Counted from the first letter of the stretch, positions 13,795 through 23,257 are shown. The stretch is DNA of 64,000 bases from Pedobacter yonginensis (GCF_003173595.1 NZ_QGNZ01000001.1:1-64000); one strand, 5' to 3'. Notes: a model not told the origin generated them from the sequence alone. Program-made: numbers and translations.

Positions 13795-16461
13795 ATGAGC
13801 ATTTCCACACATTATAATCCTGCAGAAACCGAAGATAAATGGTACAGCTATTGGCTATCGAAAAAGTTTTTTCACTCAGAGCCTGATGCGCGTGAGCCTT
13901 ACACGATTGTAATTCCGCCGCCAAATGTTACTGGAGTGCTGCACATGGGGCACATGTTAAACAATACCATTCAGGATGTTTTAATACGTAAGGCTCGAAT
14001 GCAGGGTAAAAATGCCTGTTGGGTTCCGGGCACCGATCATGCATCAATTGCAACAGAAGCAAAGGTGGTTGCCATGTTGAAAGAGCAGGGAATCGACAAG
14101 AAAGACCTTTCCCGTGAAGAATTTTTGAAATATGCCTGGGAGTGGAAAGAGAAATATGGTGGTATTATTTTAGAGCAGTTGAAGAAACTAGGTGCAAGCT
14201 GCGATTGGGATCGAACGCGTTTTACCATGGAGGAAGATCTTTCTGAAGCCGTAATCGATTCGTTTATCCATTTGTACAAAAAAGGATGGATCTATCGAGG
14301 CATCCGCATGGTAAACTGGGATCCGGCAGGTAAAACGGCTGTTTCTGATGAAGAAGTGATTCGTAAAGAAGTTAACCAAAAATTATACTACATCAAATAT
14401 TTGATTTCGGGTACAGAAGATCAATTTTTAACGATTGCAACAACCCGCCCCGAAACCATCATGGCTGATGCCGCAATTTGCATTAACCCAAATGATGAGC
14501 GTTTTACCTACCTAAAAGGGAAAAAGGTTTTTGTGCCGCTTGTTAACCATGAAATTCCGGTTATTGAAGATGAATATGTAGATATTGAGTTTGGTACAGG
14601 TTGTTTAAAAGTTACGCCAGCGCATGATTTGAATGATTATGAGTTGGGTGTTAAGCATAATTTGCCAGTAACCGATATTTTGAATGATGACGGTACGCTA
14701 AACGAATTGGCGGTAATTTTAGTGGGTGAAGACAGATTTGTTGCCCGTAAAAAGATTGCTAAAATGTTGGAAGAGGCCGGTCATTTAGAAAAAGTTGAAG
14801 ATTACAAATCGCAGGTTGGATTTTCTGAACGTACAGATGCCGCTATTGAACCAAAACTTTCTATGCAGTGGTTTGTAAAGATGAAGGAAATGGCTCAACC
14901 TGCTTTAGATGATGTCCTAAATGGCGAAGTAAACCTAATTCCGAACAAATTTGAAAATACCTATCGCCATTGGATGGAAAATGTTCGCGATTGGAACATT
15001 TCTCGTCAGCTGTGGTGGGGGCAACGCATACCGGCTTGGTACGATGATAAAGGAAACTGGGTTGTAGCAAAAACTAAAGATGAAGCTTTAGAAGAATTCT
15101 GGAAGAAAAAACATTTAGATGAAAATTGTTCAGATGCAGAGAAAGCTGGATTTAAACATCAATTAGAACCTTTTTTAAGGCAAGATGAAGATGTAATGGA
15201 CACATGGTTTTCTTCTTGGTTATGGCCAATCTCTGTTTTTGATGGCTTTAAAAATCCTGATAATAAAGATATTAACTATTACTATCCAACTAATGATTTG
15301 GTAACGGCACCAGAAATTTTGTTCTTTTGGGTGGCGCGTATGATTATGGCTGGGCATGAGTTTATGGGCAAAAAGCCATTCACCAATGTATATTTAACAG
15401 GCATTGTTCGTGATAAGTTGGGTCGTAAAATGTCCAAATCTTTGGGTAACTCTCCCGATCCAATTGGCTTAATCGAAAAATATGGTGCAGATGCAGTTCG
15501 TGTTGGGATGTTGATGTCGTCGCCAGCTGGTAACGATTTAATGTTTGATGAAAGCTACTGCGAGCAAGGGCGTAATTTTGCTTCAAAAATTTGGAATGCG
15601 TTCCGTTTGGTAAAAGGTTGGCAGGTTGATGAACAGTTGGAAAATCCAAACAAACAGGCCATTGCTTGGTTCGAAAGTCGATTTAACGAATCTTTGGTTG
15701 AAATTGAAGCGAACTTTAAGCAATACCGTTTATCAGAAGCTTTAATGACAACCTATAAATTGGTATGGGATGATTTCTGTGCATGGTATCTGGAAATGGT
15801 GAAGCCAGCTTATCAGAAACCAATTGATGCGGAGAGCTATAAAGCTACCATTTCATTCTTCGAAAACATCATCAAACTGTTGCATCCAAATATGCCTTTC
15901 TTAACAGAAGAATTATGGCATGATGATTTGTTCGCGCAACGCGGAGAAATGGATTGCTGCATTGTTGCTGAGTTTCCGAAGGGAGGTGCAATTGATGAGC
16001 AGTTGCTGAAAGACGTAGAGGTGATTAAAACGGTTGTGGCAGAAATTAGAAATGTTCGTAACCAAAAGCAAATTTCGCCTAAAGAAGCTTTGCGTTTAAG
16101 TTTGAAAGTTAATTCTGACATCGATTATGAGCAATATTTGAATATTGTATTCAAACTGGCTAACGTTTCTGAAGCTGAAATCGTAAATGATAAGGTTGCA
16201 GGAGCAGCCGCTTTCATGGCTGGAAAAGATGAATTTTTTATTCCCTTAACTGAAAATATCGATGTAGATGCCGAGCGAAGCCGTTTAAAGGCCGATTTAG
16301 TTTATCTTCAAGGTTTCCTAAAATCGGTAGATGCAAAGTTGGGTAATGAGCGTTTTGTGCAAAATGCCAAACCCGAAATCATTGCAAATGAGCGCAATAA
16401 AAAGGCGGATGCCGAAGCTAAAATCAAAATAATTGAAGAAAGCCTAGCGGGATTGGCATAA
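13795..16461 (+). CDS. valS: Valyl-tRNA synthetase
   Basis: An 888-residue class I aminoacyl-tRNA synthetase charging tRNA-Val. The N-terminus has PPPNVTGVLHMGHML, with the HIGH-type motif at about residue 50. The editing (CP1) domain follows, with ATTRPETIMADAA and GTGCLKVTPAHD. The GRKMSKSLGNSPDP KMSKS loop is near residue 545, then the anticodon-binding helices and a C-terminal coiled coil from about 820. Length and motif order are normal for bacterial ValRS. It is followed by a good terminator and is not obviously in an operon. Confidence 0.97.
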   Translation: MSISTHYNPAETEDKWYSYWLSKKFFHSEPDAREPYTIVIPPPNVTGVLHMGHMLNNTIQDVLIRKARMQGKNACWVPGTDHASIATEAKVVAMLKEQGIDKKDLSREEFLKYAWEWKEKYGGIILEQLKKLGASCDWDRTRFTMEEDLSEAVIDSFIHLYKKGWIYRGIRMVNWDPAGKTAVSDEEVIRKEVNQKLYYIKYLISGTEDQFLTIATTRPETIMADAAICINPNDERFTYLKGKKVFVPLVNHEIPVIEDEYVDIEFGTGCLKVTPAHDLNDYELGVKHNLPVTDILNDDGTLNELAVILVGEDRFVARKKIAKMLEEAGHLEKVEDYKSQVGFSERTDAAIEPKLSMQWFVKMKEMAQPALDDVLNGEVNLIPNKFENTYRHWMENVRDWNISRQLWWGQRIPAWYDDKGNWVVAKTKDEALEEFWKKKHLDENCSDAEKAGFKHQLEPFLRQDEDVMDTWFSSWLWPISVFDGFKNPDNKDINYYYPTNDLVTAPEILFFWVARMIMAGHEFMGKKPFTNVYLTGIVRDKLGRKMSKSLGNSPDPIGLIEKYGADAVRVGMLMSSPAGNDLMFDESYCEQGRNFASKIWNAFRLVKGWQVDEQLENPNKQAIAWFESRFNESLVEIEANFKQYRLSEALMTTYKLVWDDFCAWYLEMVKPAYQKPIDAESYKATISFFENIIKLLHPNMPFLTEELWHDDLFAQRGEMDCCIVAEFPKGGAIDEQLLKDVEVIKTVVAEIRNVRNQKQISPKEALRLSLKVNSDIDYEQYLNIVFKLANVSEAEIVNDKVAGAAAFMAGKDEFFIPLTENIDVDAERSRLKADLVYLQGFLKSVDAKLGNERFVQNAKPEIIANERNKKADAEAKIKIIEESLAGLA

Positions 16462-16492
16462 ATTACCATAAACCGCTTAAAAATATATTTAG

Positions 16493-16524
16493 CCCTTTAG
16501 AATTCGTTTTCTAAAGGGTTTTTT
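16493..16524 (+). terminator. Rho-independent terminator of valS
   Basis: CCCTTTAGAA (16493-16502) pairs perfectly with TTCTAAAGGG (16509-16518) and is followed by six T. It lies 31 bases after the valS stop. Confidence 0.88.
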
Positions 16525-16681
16525 GCTTTGAAACTATCTTTTTGAATAGCATTAAATGGGGTTAGTGCATTTCTTTCAACTCCATCCTGCCCGCTAGCAA
16601 AGATGTTCGCTGGGTAAACAGTTTCTAAAATGTTACTAAACAGTACCTCATCTGTCAATTAAAAAACCTAATTTGGGTTCG

Positions 16682-16704
16682 TTAAACGTTAGTAAATCGT
16701 TTAA
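16682..16704. promoter_or_regulatory. Operator-like inverted repeat before the oxidoreductase/DUF1080 cassette
   Basis: TTAAACG (16682-16688) and CGTTTAA (16698-16704) form a perfect 7-9-7 inverted repeat 41 bases upstream of the first oxidoreductase ATG. The AAACG/CGTTT half-site character resembles LacI-family operators in general. No regulator gene is adjacent, so the binding protein is unknown. Confidence 0.45.
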
Positions 16705-16745
16705 TGTTATGCGCCTTTCTAACTCAATTTAAACCTATTTATTCT

Positions 16746-18101
16746 ATGGAAAATTCCAGAAGAAAATTCATTAAACAATCTGCAATATTTACAGCGGCCA
16801 CCTACGTGGGTACAATGGGCATGAGCGCAAAAAGCTACGGCCGAATTATTGGTGCCAATGATCGCGTTCGGGTGGGGGTTGTTGGATTTTCGGATCGTTT
16901 CAAAGACACCCTTCTGCCTTGTTTTTTAAATCATAATAAAGAATTAAACTTCGATGTTGTTGGACTTTCAGATTTATGGAATTATAGAAGAGATTTAGGT
17001 ATTGCACATTTAAAGCAAAAATTGGGGCATGATGTTAAAGCGTGTAGAAACAACGAAGAGCTTTATGCTACTAAAGATTTAGATGCGGTTATCATCAGCA
17101 CGGCCGATTTTCAACACGCACTGCATTTAATTGAAGCGGTAAAGGGCGGTTGCGATGCCTATGTGGAAAAGCCTTTTGCAGAAACCATGGATGATGCGAA
17201 AGCAGCTTTAAAAGCAGTTAAAGGGAGCAATAGAATTGTGCAAATTGGTTCGCAGCGAAGGAGTGGCGAAAACTATCAAAATGCAGCTAGGTACATTCAA
17301 GAGGGAAAGTTTGGGCCCATTACCGCTGTAGATTTGGTTTGGAATGTAAACCAACCCGGCAGATGGAGAAGACCAGATTTGGTGGCTAAATTGAAAGAAG
17401 AAGATATCGATTGGAAGCGCTTCTTGTTGAATAGACCATTTGAAAATTTTGATCCAAGAAAATATTTAGAATATAGACTGTTTTGGCCCTATTCATCGGG
17501 CATGCCCGGTCAATGGATGTCGCACCAAATTGATACTGTGCATTGGTTTACCAATTTAAAGCACCCTCGAAGTGTGGTGGCAAATGGAGGTATTTATACT
17601 TGGAAAGATGGTCGCAGGAATTGGGATTCAATGGTCGCCGTTTTTGATTATGGACAGCCCAATGCCGAAGATGGTTTTCAAGTTACGTTTACCTCCAGAA
17701 TGCAAAATAGTGTTGGAGATGTTGGTGAAGTGTATTATTCCAACGGTGGCGAACTCAATTTAATCACCAATAAAGTTTCTCCTAAGGGCGGCTTAAGGCA
17801 ACAAGAAGCATCGGCAATGGGCATGAAGGCTAATCTGTTATCCGAGTTTGATTTAAGCAAAACAGAAATAAAAGCCGCTACTGGTGCAAATATGGGTGGT
17901 GATGCACTAACATCTGGCCACATGAGAAATTGGATGGAATGCGTTAGAAGCCGAAAAACACCAAATGCCCCCGTTGAAGCCGGATATTCGCATTCCATTG
18001 CCAACATAATGACCAACGCTGCAGTGAGAACTGGGGCGAAAGCGGTTTTCGATGAAGGTAAACAGGAAGTTATAGCGAACGGTAAAGTATTCAAATATTA
18101 G
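16746..18101 (+). CDS. Exported Gfo/Idh/MocA-family oxidoreductase (first of cassette)
   Basis: A 451-residue NAD(P)-dependent sugar oxidoreductase. The start at 16746 opens with a twin-arginine signal (ENSRRKFIKQSAIFTAATYV), so the protein is probably exported folded with its cofactor, as in Zymomonas glucose-fructose oxidoreductase. The Rossmann start VRVGVVGFSDRF lacks the second canonical glycine. The family catalytic EKP motif is at YVEKPFAETMDDA, and a DTVHWF His lies near residue 263. It leads a three-gene cassette, 18 bases before the DUF1080 gene, which suggests sugar oxidation at C3 followed by cleavage. The exact sugar is unknown. Confidence 0.88.
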   Translation: MENSRRKFIKQSAIFTAATYVGTMGMSAKSYGRIIGANDRVRVGVVGFSDRFKDTLLPCFLNHNKELNFDVVGLSDLWNYRRDLGIAHLKQKLGHDVKACRNNEELYATKDLDAVIISTADFQHALHLIEAVKGGCDAYVEKPFAETMDDAKAALKAVKGSNRIVQIGSQRRSGENYQNAARYIQEGKFGPITAVDLVWNVNQPGRWRRPDLVAKLKEEDIDWKRFLLNRPFENFDPRKYLEYRLFWPYSSGMPGQWMSHQIDTVHWFTNLKHPRSVVANGGIYTWKDGRRNWDSMVAVFDYGQPNAEDGFQVTFTSRMQNSVGDVGEVYYSNGGELNLITNKVSPKGGLRQQEASAMGMKANLLSEFDLSKTEIKAATGANMGGDALTSGHMRNWMECVRSRKTPNAPVEAGYSHSIANIMTNAAVRTGAKAVFDEGKQEVIANGKVFKY

Positions 18102-18119
18102 TATAACCCATTATCAACC

Positions 18120-19484
18120 ATGTTAAACCTTAAAAAATATAGTTTTTTAGCCCTTTCCTTGATGAGTTTATCGGCCTACGCTCAAAAAGCTAGTCCACTT
18201 TTTGATGGCAAAACGCTCACCGGCTGGAAAGCAGTAGCCGGCGCGGCACCCTATAAGGTAGAGGATGGTGCAATTGTAGGCACAATGACTAAGGGCACTC
18301 CAAATTCATTCCTAATTACCGAAAAAGAATATGGAGATTTTGTGCTCGAACTGGATGTAAAGCTGGAGGGCGAAACCACTAATTCAGGCATTCAAACTCG
18401 AAGTCACCTGAAACCCGAAGGAAATAACGGCAAAGGTTTGGTTTATGGCAGACAAGTGGAAATTGACCCAACACCTAGAGCCTGGACAGGCGGAATTTAC
18501 GATGAAGCCAGGCGCTTATGGTTATATCCGTTAGAGCTAAATCCATCAGCAAAATCCCTATACAAAAAGAATGAATTTAATCATTATAAAATTGAATGCA
18601 TTGGCAATGAAACCAAAACGTGGGTAAATGGAACGCCTGTATCGTACGTAGTCGATACTTTAGATCAATCTGGATTTATTGGTTTGCAAGTTCACGGCAT
18701 TGGTAATGAGTTGGGGAATGATGGAAAAAAGGTTTATTTCAAAAATATCAACATCCAAACGGGAGGTTTAAAGGCAAAAGCTTTTCCAAAGGGGATTTAT
18801 ACTGTTAATTTAACACCAAATAACTTATCTGCTTACGAGAAATCTGAAGGTTATAAATTACTTTTTGATGGTAAGGGTAACACAGGTTGGATTGGTGCCT
18901 ACAAAACCGAGTTCCCGGCTAAGGGTTGGAAAATTGCCAATGGAGTAATCAGTGTAGAGCCTTCGGGTGGTGCAGAATCTACCAATGGAGGCGATATTGT
19001 AACCAAGGAAGAATTTGCCGCATTTGATATGTCTTTCGAATTTAAACTTAGCCCAGGTGCCAACAGTGGTGTAAAATACTTCGTTACATTGAGCGAAAAA
19101 AATACTGGCTCAGCCATTGGCTTGGAATATCAGGTTTTGGATGATGTGTTGCACCCCGATGCGAAATTGGGTAGAGATGGTAACCGCACCTTGGCATCAC
19201 TTTACGATTTAATGACGGCCAAAAAAGAGCCTCGTTACCTTCGCCCCATTGGGAGTTGGAACAATGCTCGTTTGATTGTTTATCCAAATAACAAAGTAGA
19301 GCATTATTTAAATGGTGTGAAGGTACTCGAATATGTGCGAGGATCAGAAGAATTTAGAAAACTGGTTGCCATAAGCAAATACAAAGATTGGAAAAACTTC
19401 GGTGAGGCACCAAAAGGGCATATCTTGCTTCAAGATCATGGCAATAAGGTAGATTTCAGAACCATCAAAATCAAAAAATTGTAA
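18120..19484 (+). CDS. Double-domain DUF1080 protein (3-keto-glycoside hydrolase-like)
   Basis: A 454-residue secreted protein with a Sec signal (MLNLKKYSFLALSLMSLSAY then AQ). It contains two DUF1080 (PF06439) concanavalin-like domains in tandem: residues about 25-215, starting SPLFDGKTLTGWK, with NSGIQTRSH; and about 245-453, starting KLLFDGKGNTGWIGAY, with NSGVKYFVT. Pfam describes the family as 3-keto-disaccharide hydrolase. The duplication within one chain is larger than the usual single-domain form of about 200-260 residues. It is sandwiched between two Gfo/Idh/MocA genes, and its stop codon directly abuts the next ATG, so translation is likely coupled. Confidence 0.87.
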   Translation: MLNLKKYSFLALSLMSLSAYAQKASPLFDGKTLTGWKAVAGAAPYKVEDGAIVGTMTKGTPNSFLITEKEYGDFVLELDVKLEGETTNSGIQTRSHLKPEGNNGKGLVYGRQVEIDPTPRAWTGGIYDEARRLWLYPLELNPSAKSLYKKNEFNHYKIECIGNETKTWVNGTPVSYVVDTLDQSGFIGLQVHGIGNELGNDGKKVYFKNINIQTGGLKAKAFPKGIYTVNLTPNNLSAYEKSEGYKLLFDGKGNTGWIGAYKTEFPAKGWKIANGVISVEPSGGAESTNGGDIVTKEEFAAFDMSFEFKLSPGANSGVKYFVTLSEKNTGSAIGLEYQVLDDVLHPDAKLGRDGNRTLASLYDLMTAKKEPRYLRPIGSWNNARLIVYPNNKVEHYLNGVKVLEYVRGSEEFRKLVAISKYKDWKNFGEAPKGHILLQDHGNKVDFRTIKIKKL

Positions 19485-20678
19485 ATGCACCGCCGTTCGT
19501 TTGTTAAAAAAACAGCTTTATTTAGTTCTGCTTTTTTGGTTGGAAATCATGTTTTAGGCCATTACAACGCTGATAATGTTGTGAATGTAGCCATGATTGG
19601 ATGCGGAGATCGGGGTAAAGGCGTGCTTTCCGTAATTAAATCTATGCCAAGCAAATACCGCATTAAAGCCTATTGCGACTTACTGGATTTTAGACTTAAA
19701 GAAACGGAGAAGCACGTTCCTGCGGATGCAAAGGCCCTAAAAGATTATCGCCAAATTCTGAATGATAAAAGTATTGATGCCGTTTTTATCGCTACCCCTT
19801 TGAGCGAACACTTTCACATTGCTAAAGATGCGGTTTTGGCAGGTAAGCACGTTTATCTCGAAAAAACGATGACTTACAACATCAATCAAGCATTAGAATT
19901 GAAAAAAATAGTGCTGCAAAACCCAAAGCAAGTTTTTCAAGTCGGTTATCAATATCGATACTCGCCGCTATACTTTAAGGTTAAGGATATGATCCAAAGT
20001 GGCTATTTGGGTAAAGTTTCTCAAATAGATTGTAGGTGGGATAGAAATGGAAATTGGCGCAGAGCCGTTCCTGATGCGGCTTTGGAAAGAAAAATCAATT
20101 GGCGCATGTACAAGGAGTATTCTGGAGGATTGGCTGCCGAACTTTTATCCCATCAGATCGATTTTATCAACTGGGCTTTTGAAACGCAACCTACAGACAT
20201 TATGGGTACTGGTGGGATAGATGTTTTTAAAGATGGACGAGAGACTTACGATAACATTCAAGCTGTTTTGCGTTATCAGGAAAAAGGAATGATTGGAAAC
20301 TTCGGAGCAACCTGCGGCAATGCCCATGATGGCTATCTATTCAAAATAAAAGGTACAAAAGGTTCTGTTTCGCTTTTAACCAATACTGGTTTGTTTTACC
20401 CAGAAGAAAGTACAAAAAAAGAGCTTGGAATTGTTGATGCGGTAAGTGGCGCCACGAAAATTGTTGTGAATAGAGATGGTGGAATCCCAATTTTGGATTA
20501 CGCAACCCAAGATGGAACCAATTATGCCCTGGATGAATTTTATCAGTCGATTACCACAAATAAAAAGCCTGCTTCCAATATCAATACAGGCACACAAGCG
20601 GCAATATGTGTAGCCATGTGTAATGAAGCCATTTATAAGGGAACAAAACAGGTTTGGAAGAAAGAATATGATGTTTAA
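19485..20678 (+). CDS. Exported Gfo/Idh/MocA-family oxidoreductase (second of cassette)
   Basis: A 397-residue paralogue-type oxidoreductase that starts with no spacer after the DUF1080 stop. It opens with a twin-arginine signal (MHRRSFVKKTALFSSAFLVG). The nucleotide-binding motif VNVAMIGCGDRGKG is canonical. The usual EKP motif reads EKT (VYLEKTMTYNINQA), a conservative departure. An H-x-x-D pair (SHQIDFINW) lies near residue 225, as in related sugar dehydrogenases. Together with the first oxidoreductase it could oxidise and re-reduce a sugar on either side of the DUF1080 cleavage step. This is inferred from gene order only. Confidence 0.87.
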   Translation: MHRRSFVKKTALFSSAFLVGNHVLGHYNADNVVNVAMIGCGDRGKGVLSVIKSMPSKYRIKAYCDLLDFRLKETEKHVPADAKALKDYRQILNDKSIDAVFIATPLSEHFHIAKDAVLAGKHVYLEKTMTYNINQALELKKIVLQNPKQVFQVGYQYRYSPLYFKVKDMIQSGYLGKVSQIDCRWDRNGNWRRAVPDAALERKINWRMYKEYSGGLAAELLSHQIDFINWAFETQPTDIMGTGGIDVFKDGRETYDNIQAVLRYQEKGMIGNFGATCGNAHDGYLFKIKGTKGSVSLLTNTGLFYPEESTKKELGIVDAVSGATKIVVNRDGGIPILDYATQDGTNYALDEFYQSITTNKKPASNINTGTQAAICVAMCNEAIYKGTKQVWKKEYDV

Positions 20679-20695
20679 TTAAAACAAAAGTTAAA

Positions 20696-21154
20696 CTACA
20701 AATCCGAATAATCTGGCATATCTTCCACAAAAACAAAACTTCCGTTGTTTAAGTCCATTTTTGCAAATACGTGTTGAATACCATTGGTTAGCACTATCCA
20801 CTTGGCTTGGTGAATGGAATTGTACCTCGAAGCCTGTTCAAAAACAGCGGGTGTAATTTTTACTTTTGGCGCTTTGCATTCAATAAGCATTAACTTTTCG
20901 CCTGCGGTGTTGTACACCAAAATATCGCTTCTTTTTTGCAGTTGATTTAATACCAATCCACCTTCAATTTGAATTAAAGTTTTTGGGAATTTCTTATCTA
21001 CAATCAGGTTTTGTATAAAATGTTGGCGCACCCACTCTTCTGGCGTCAATACCAAATGCTTTTTTCTAAGCTCATCGAAAATAAAAACCACATCGTCCTT
21101 CTGCTTTATTTTGAAAGGATAGGGCGGTAGGTTGAGGGGTATTGGATTGAACAT
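20696..21154 (-). CDS. HsdR N-terminal-like (HSDR_N_2) stand-alone protein
   Basis: A 152-residue protein resembling only the N-terminal nuclease-type domain of type I restriction subunits. The core is PEEWVRQHFIQNL, then KRSDILVYNTAGEKLMLIECKAP, where D and E-x-K make a PD-(D/E)XK site, then FEQASRYNSIHQAKWIVLTNG. No helicase domain, HsdM or HsdS is present, so it is not a restriction system. The ATG at 21154 is preferred over a TTG seven codons upstream. It is divergent from holA with an 82-base gap. Such single-domain proteins beside holA are familiar in Bacteroidota; the role is unknown. Confidence 0.8.
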   Translation of the reverse strand: MFNPIPLNLPPYPFKIKQKDDVVFIFDELRKKHLVLTPEEWVRQHFIQNLIVDKKFPKTLIQIEGGLVLNQLQKRSDILVYNTAGEKLMLIECKAPKVKITPAVFEQASRYNSIHQAKWIVLTNGIQHVFAKMDLNNGSFVFVEDMPDYSDL

Positions 21155-21236
21155 GTACAATTTGTCGTAAATCAAAGTTACTATTGTTTATAAACATTTA
21201 CCTAAATCCTAAAAGCTAAATTGTAATTTTACAGCA

Positions 21237-22259
21237 ATGACTGCTGCCGAAATTATTAAAGATATTAAAGCTAGAAAATTTAAACCCGTGTATTTGTTGC
21301 ATGGTGAAGAATCCTATTACATCGATCAAGTAACAGATTATATTGAAGATAAGTTGCTAAACGATGCCGAGAAAGGCTTTAATCAAACTGTTCTTTACGG
21401 AAAAGATACCGATATGGCTACGGTTTTGGGAGCAGCAAAGCGCTACCCGATGATGTCTGATTATCAGGTTGTTATTGTAAAAGAAGCTCAAGATTTAAAA
21501 TGGGCAAAAGAGGAGGGGAATAGCAAAGAGGCAGAATTTGTGCTCAACTATTTTGAAAAACCATTGCCCAGTACAATTTTGGTGTTGGCATATAAATATG
21601 CAAATTTTGATAAGCGCAAAAAGATTTATAAAGCCATTAGTAAGAGCGGTTTAATTTTTCAGTCTGATTTGGTTCGCGATTATAAATTGGTACCGTGGAT
21701 TGAAGACTTTGTGAAAGAAAAAGGCTATAAAATCGATCAGCAAGCATCAGCCTTAATGGCAGAGTATTTGGGTACAGATCTTTCTAAAATAGCCAACGAG
21801 ATCGAAAAACTGATGCTTAATATTCCAAAGGATGTTGTAATCAATACCGATTTGGTTCAGAAAAATATCGGCATTAGCAAAGAGTACAATGTATTTGAAT
21901 TGCAAAAGGCATTGGCTATAAGAGATGTTTTGAAATGCAATAAAATTATTAACTACTTTGCCAGCAACCCGAAGGCTAATCCAACAGTAATGGTTTTGGC
22001 TAACTTGGGTGGGTATTTCACCAAAATTTTAAGGTATCATTACTTGCCAAATAAGGCTGAGGCAGCATCTGCATTAGGCATACCTCCATTTTTTGTTAAA
22101 GATTACGAAGTAGCCGCCCGAAATTATGATGCCGGGAAGGTTTTCCACGTGATGAGCTTATTGCGTGAATACGACCTTAAAAGCAAAGGCTTAGACAGTA
22201 GTGGCAATGTGGAGGATGGAGAACTTTTAAAGGAGTTGGTGTTTAAAATGATCCATTAA
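21237..22259 (+). CDS. holA: DNA polymerase III delta subunit
   Basis: A 340-residue clamp-loader subunit that opens the beta sliding clamp for the replicative polymerase. The N-terminal AAA-like domain begins with the family pattern PVYLLHGEESYYIDQVTDYI and lacks Walker catalytic residues, as expected for delta. The middle has the lid-like region DLSKIANEIEKLML, and the C-terminal collar domain has FELQKALAIRDVLKCNKIINYF. Length and order are normal for HolA. A leader of 61 bases separates its stop from the next gene. Confidence 0.93.
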   Translation: MTAAEIIKDIKARKFKPVYLLHGEESYYIDQVTDYIEDKLLNDAEKGFNQTVLYGKDTDMATVLGAAKRYPMMSDYQVVIVKEAQDLKWAKEEGNSKEAEFVLNYFEKPLPSTILVLAYKYANFDKRKKIYKAISKSGLIFQSDLVRDYKLVPWIEDFVKEKGYKIDQQASALMAEYLGTDLSKIANEIEKLMLNIPKDVVINTDLVQKNIGISKEYNVFELQKALAIRDVLKCNKIINYFASNPKANPTVMVLANLGGYFTKILRYHYLPNKAEAASALGIPPFFVKDYEVAARNYDAGKVFHVMSLLREYDLKSKGLDSSGNVEDGELLKELVFKMIH

Positions 22260-22329
22260 TAAGGTTTATTAATTGATTTTGAACTACTTGAATATTGAAA
22301 ACCGGTAAATTCACTCAAATTTCTATAGT

Positions 22330-22695
22330 ATGTTACAAGGATTAAGAACCATAGTTTATTATGTTAGCGATTTAGATACCGCTAAAGAATGGTATAAAAA
22401 AGTATTTGAAATAGAACCTTATTTTAACGAACCTTATTACGTTGGTTACAATGTTGGAGGGTTTGAGTTGGGTTTAGACCCAGATGATTCTGGCTACAGT
22501 AAGGGTAATCAGTCTATAACGTATTGGGGCGTTCAAGATATTCAAGAAACGTTTGCTTGTTTGAAAGCACTTGATGTGGAGATCCACCAAGAACCTAACA
22601 ATGTTGGTGGTCCTGTTTGGGTAGGCAGTATTTTCGATCCTTTTGGAAACGTGATCGGCTTAATAGAGAACCCTGCATTTTCGCTACCTCAATAA
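22330..22695 (+). CDS. VOC-family (glyoxalase-like) protein
   Basis: A 121-residue single-chain vicinal-oxygen-chelate protein. It has two beta-alpha-beta-beta-beta modules: RTIVYYVSDLDTAKEWYKKV, then ELGLDPDDSG, then WGVQDIQETFACLKAL, ending with SIFDPFGNVIGLIE. Possible metal-site residues are sparse at the first position (Y instead of H), so metal chemistry is uncertain. Such proteins act in isomerisation, lyase or antibiotic-binding roles; the substrate is unknown. It appears monocistronic and ends before a GC-rich hairpin. Confidence 0.82.
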   Translation: MLQGLRTIVYYVSDLDTAKEWYKKVFEIEPYFNEPYYVGYNVGGFELGLDPDDSGYSKGNQSITYWGVQDIQETFACLKALDVEIHQEPNNVGGPVWVGSIFDPFGNVIGLIENPAFSLPQ

Positions 22696-22712
22696 TTTTT
22701 ATTGTTTCTAAA

Positions 22713-22731
22713 GGTCGGCGCTTTGCCGACC
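22713..22731 (+). terminator. GC-rich hairpin after the VOC gene
   Basis: GGTCGGC (22713-22719) pairs with GCCGACC (22725-22731) across GCTTT, 18 bases after the VOC stop. No U-tract follows on the plus strand, so it may be a weak terminator or an mRNA 3'-end protector. Confidence 0.4.
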
Positions 22732-23257
22732 GAAATTACTTACATTGAACCTAACTTCAAGCTTTGAGTTGAATTTGGGCTGTCGGTGTGTAGGTTACCG
22801 ACCAACCGGATAAAACCTCATCCTTTTTCCCTCCAAATTGTTTAAGGCATTACGCATAAATTGCCTTTATTTGAAACACAGGCTTTATTTAACTAAACCC
22901 GGTTGCACGGAAATACTTTTTGTTGGCTGGAGGAAATGAATTGCCCCTAGCGTTTTTTATCCACTAGCGATGTGATTGCGGAATGCGATTGCAAAAAGAT
23001 TGGAGTAAAGGCGGGGCTGAAGCAACCGATTTTTACAGGTTTTGCTTTCCAAATGAGAAATAAACAATGTTTTATCGATTTTAAACTGGGTTTGGAACGT
23101 TGCTCGGTAGCACAACAAGTAATTGGCACGAATAATCTCCTTAATATCTCTAATTCATTAAAAATTTTTGCTTTGTAACTATAAAGTTATTGCATAAATC
23201 GTAGCGTAAGTTCGCCACTATCATATATTTACGCTTTATAAATCACCCTAAATTGTT
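22732..23257. other. Long intergenic region without a supported gene
   Basis: More than 500 bases between the VOC gene and the metalloprotease gene. ORFs of 60-68 codons exist on both strands at 22947-23178 but have no signal peptide, recognisable domain or start-site support. The segment 22870-23170 is richer in GC than neighbouring intergenic DNA and may be a degraded gene or a dispersed repeat. The last 90 bases are AT-rich promoter DNA for the metalloprotease. Confidence 0.5.

Noticed and set aside
20696..21154. Possible type I restriction system
   Set aside because: Only an HsdR N-terminal-like domain is present; helicase, methylase and specificity subunits are absent.
22947..23178. Small ORFs on both strands in the 22.7-23.2 kb gap
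   Set aside because: They overlap each other, lack family features and have no promoter or start support; reported only as a cryptic region.
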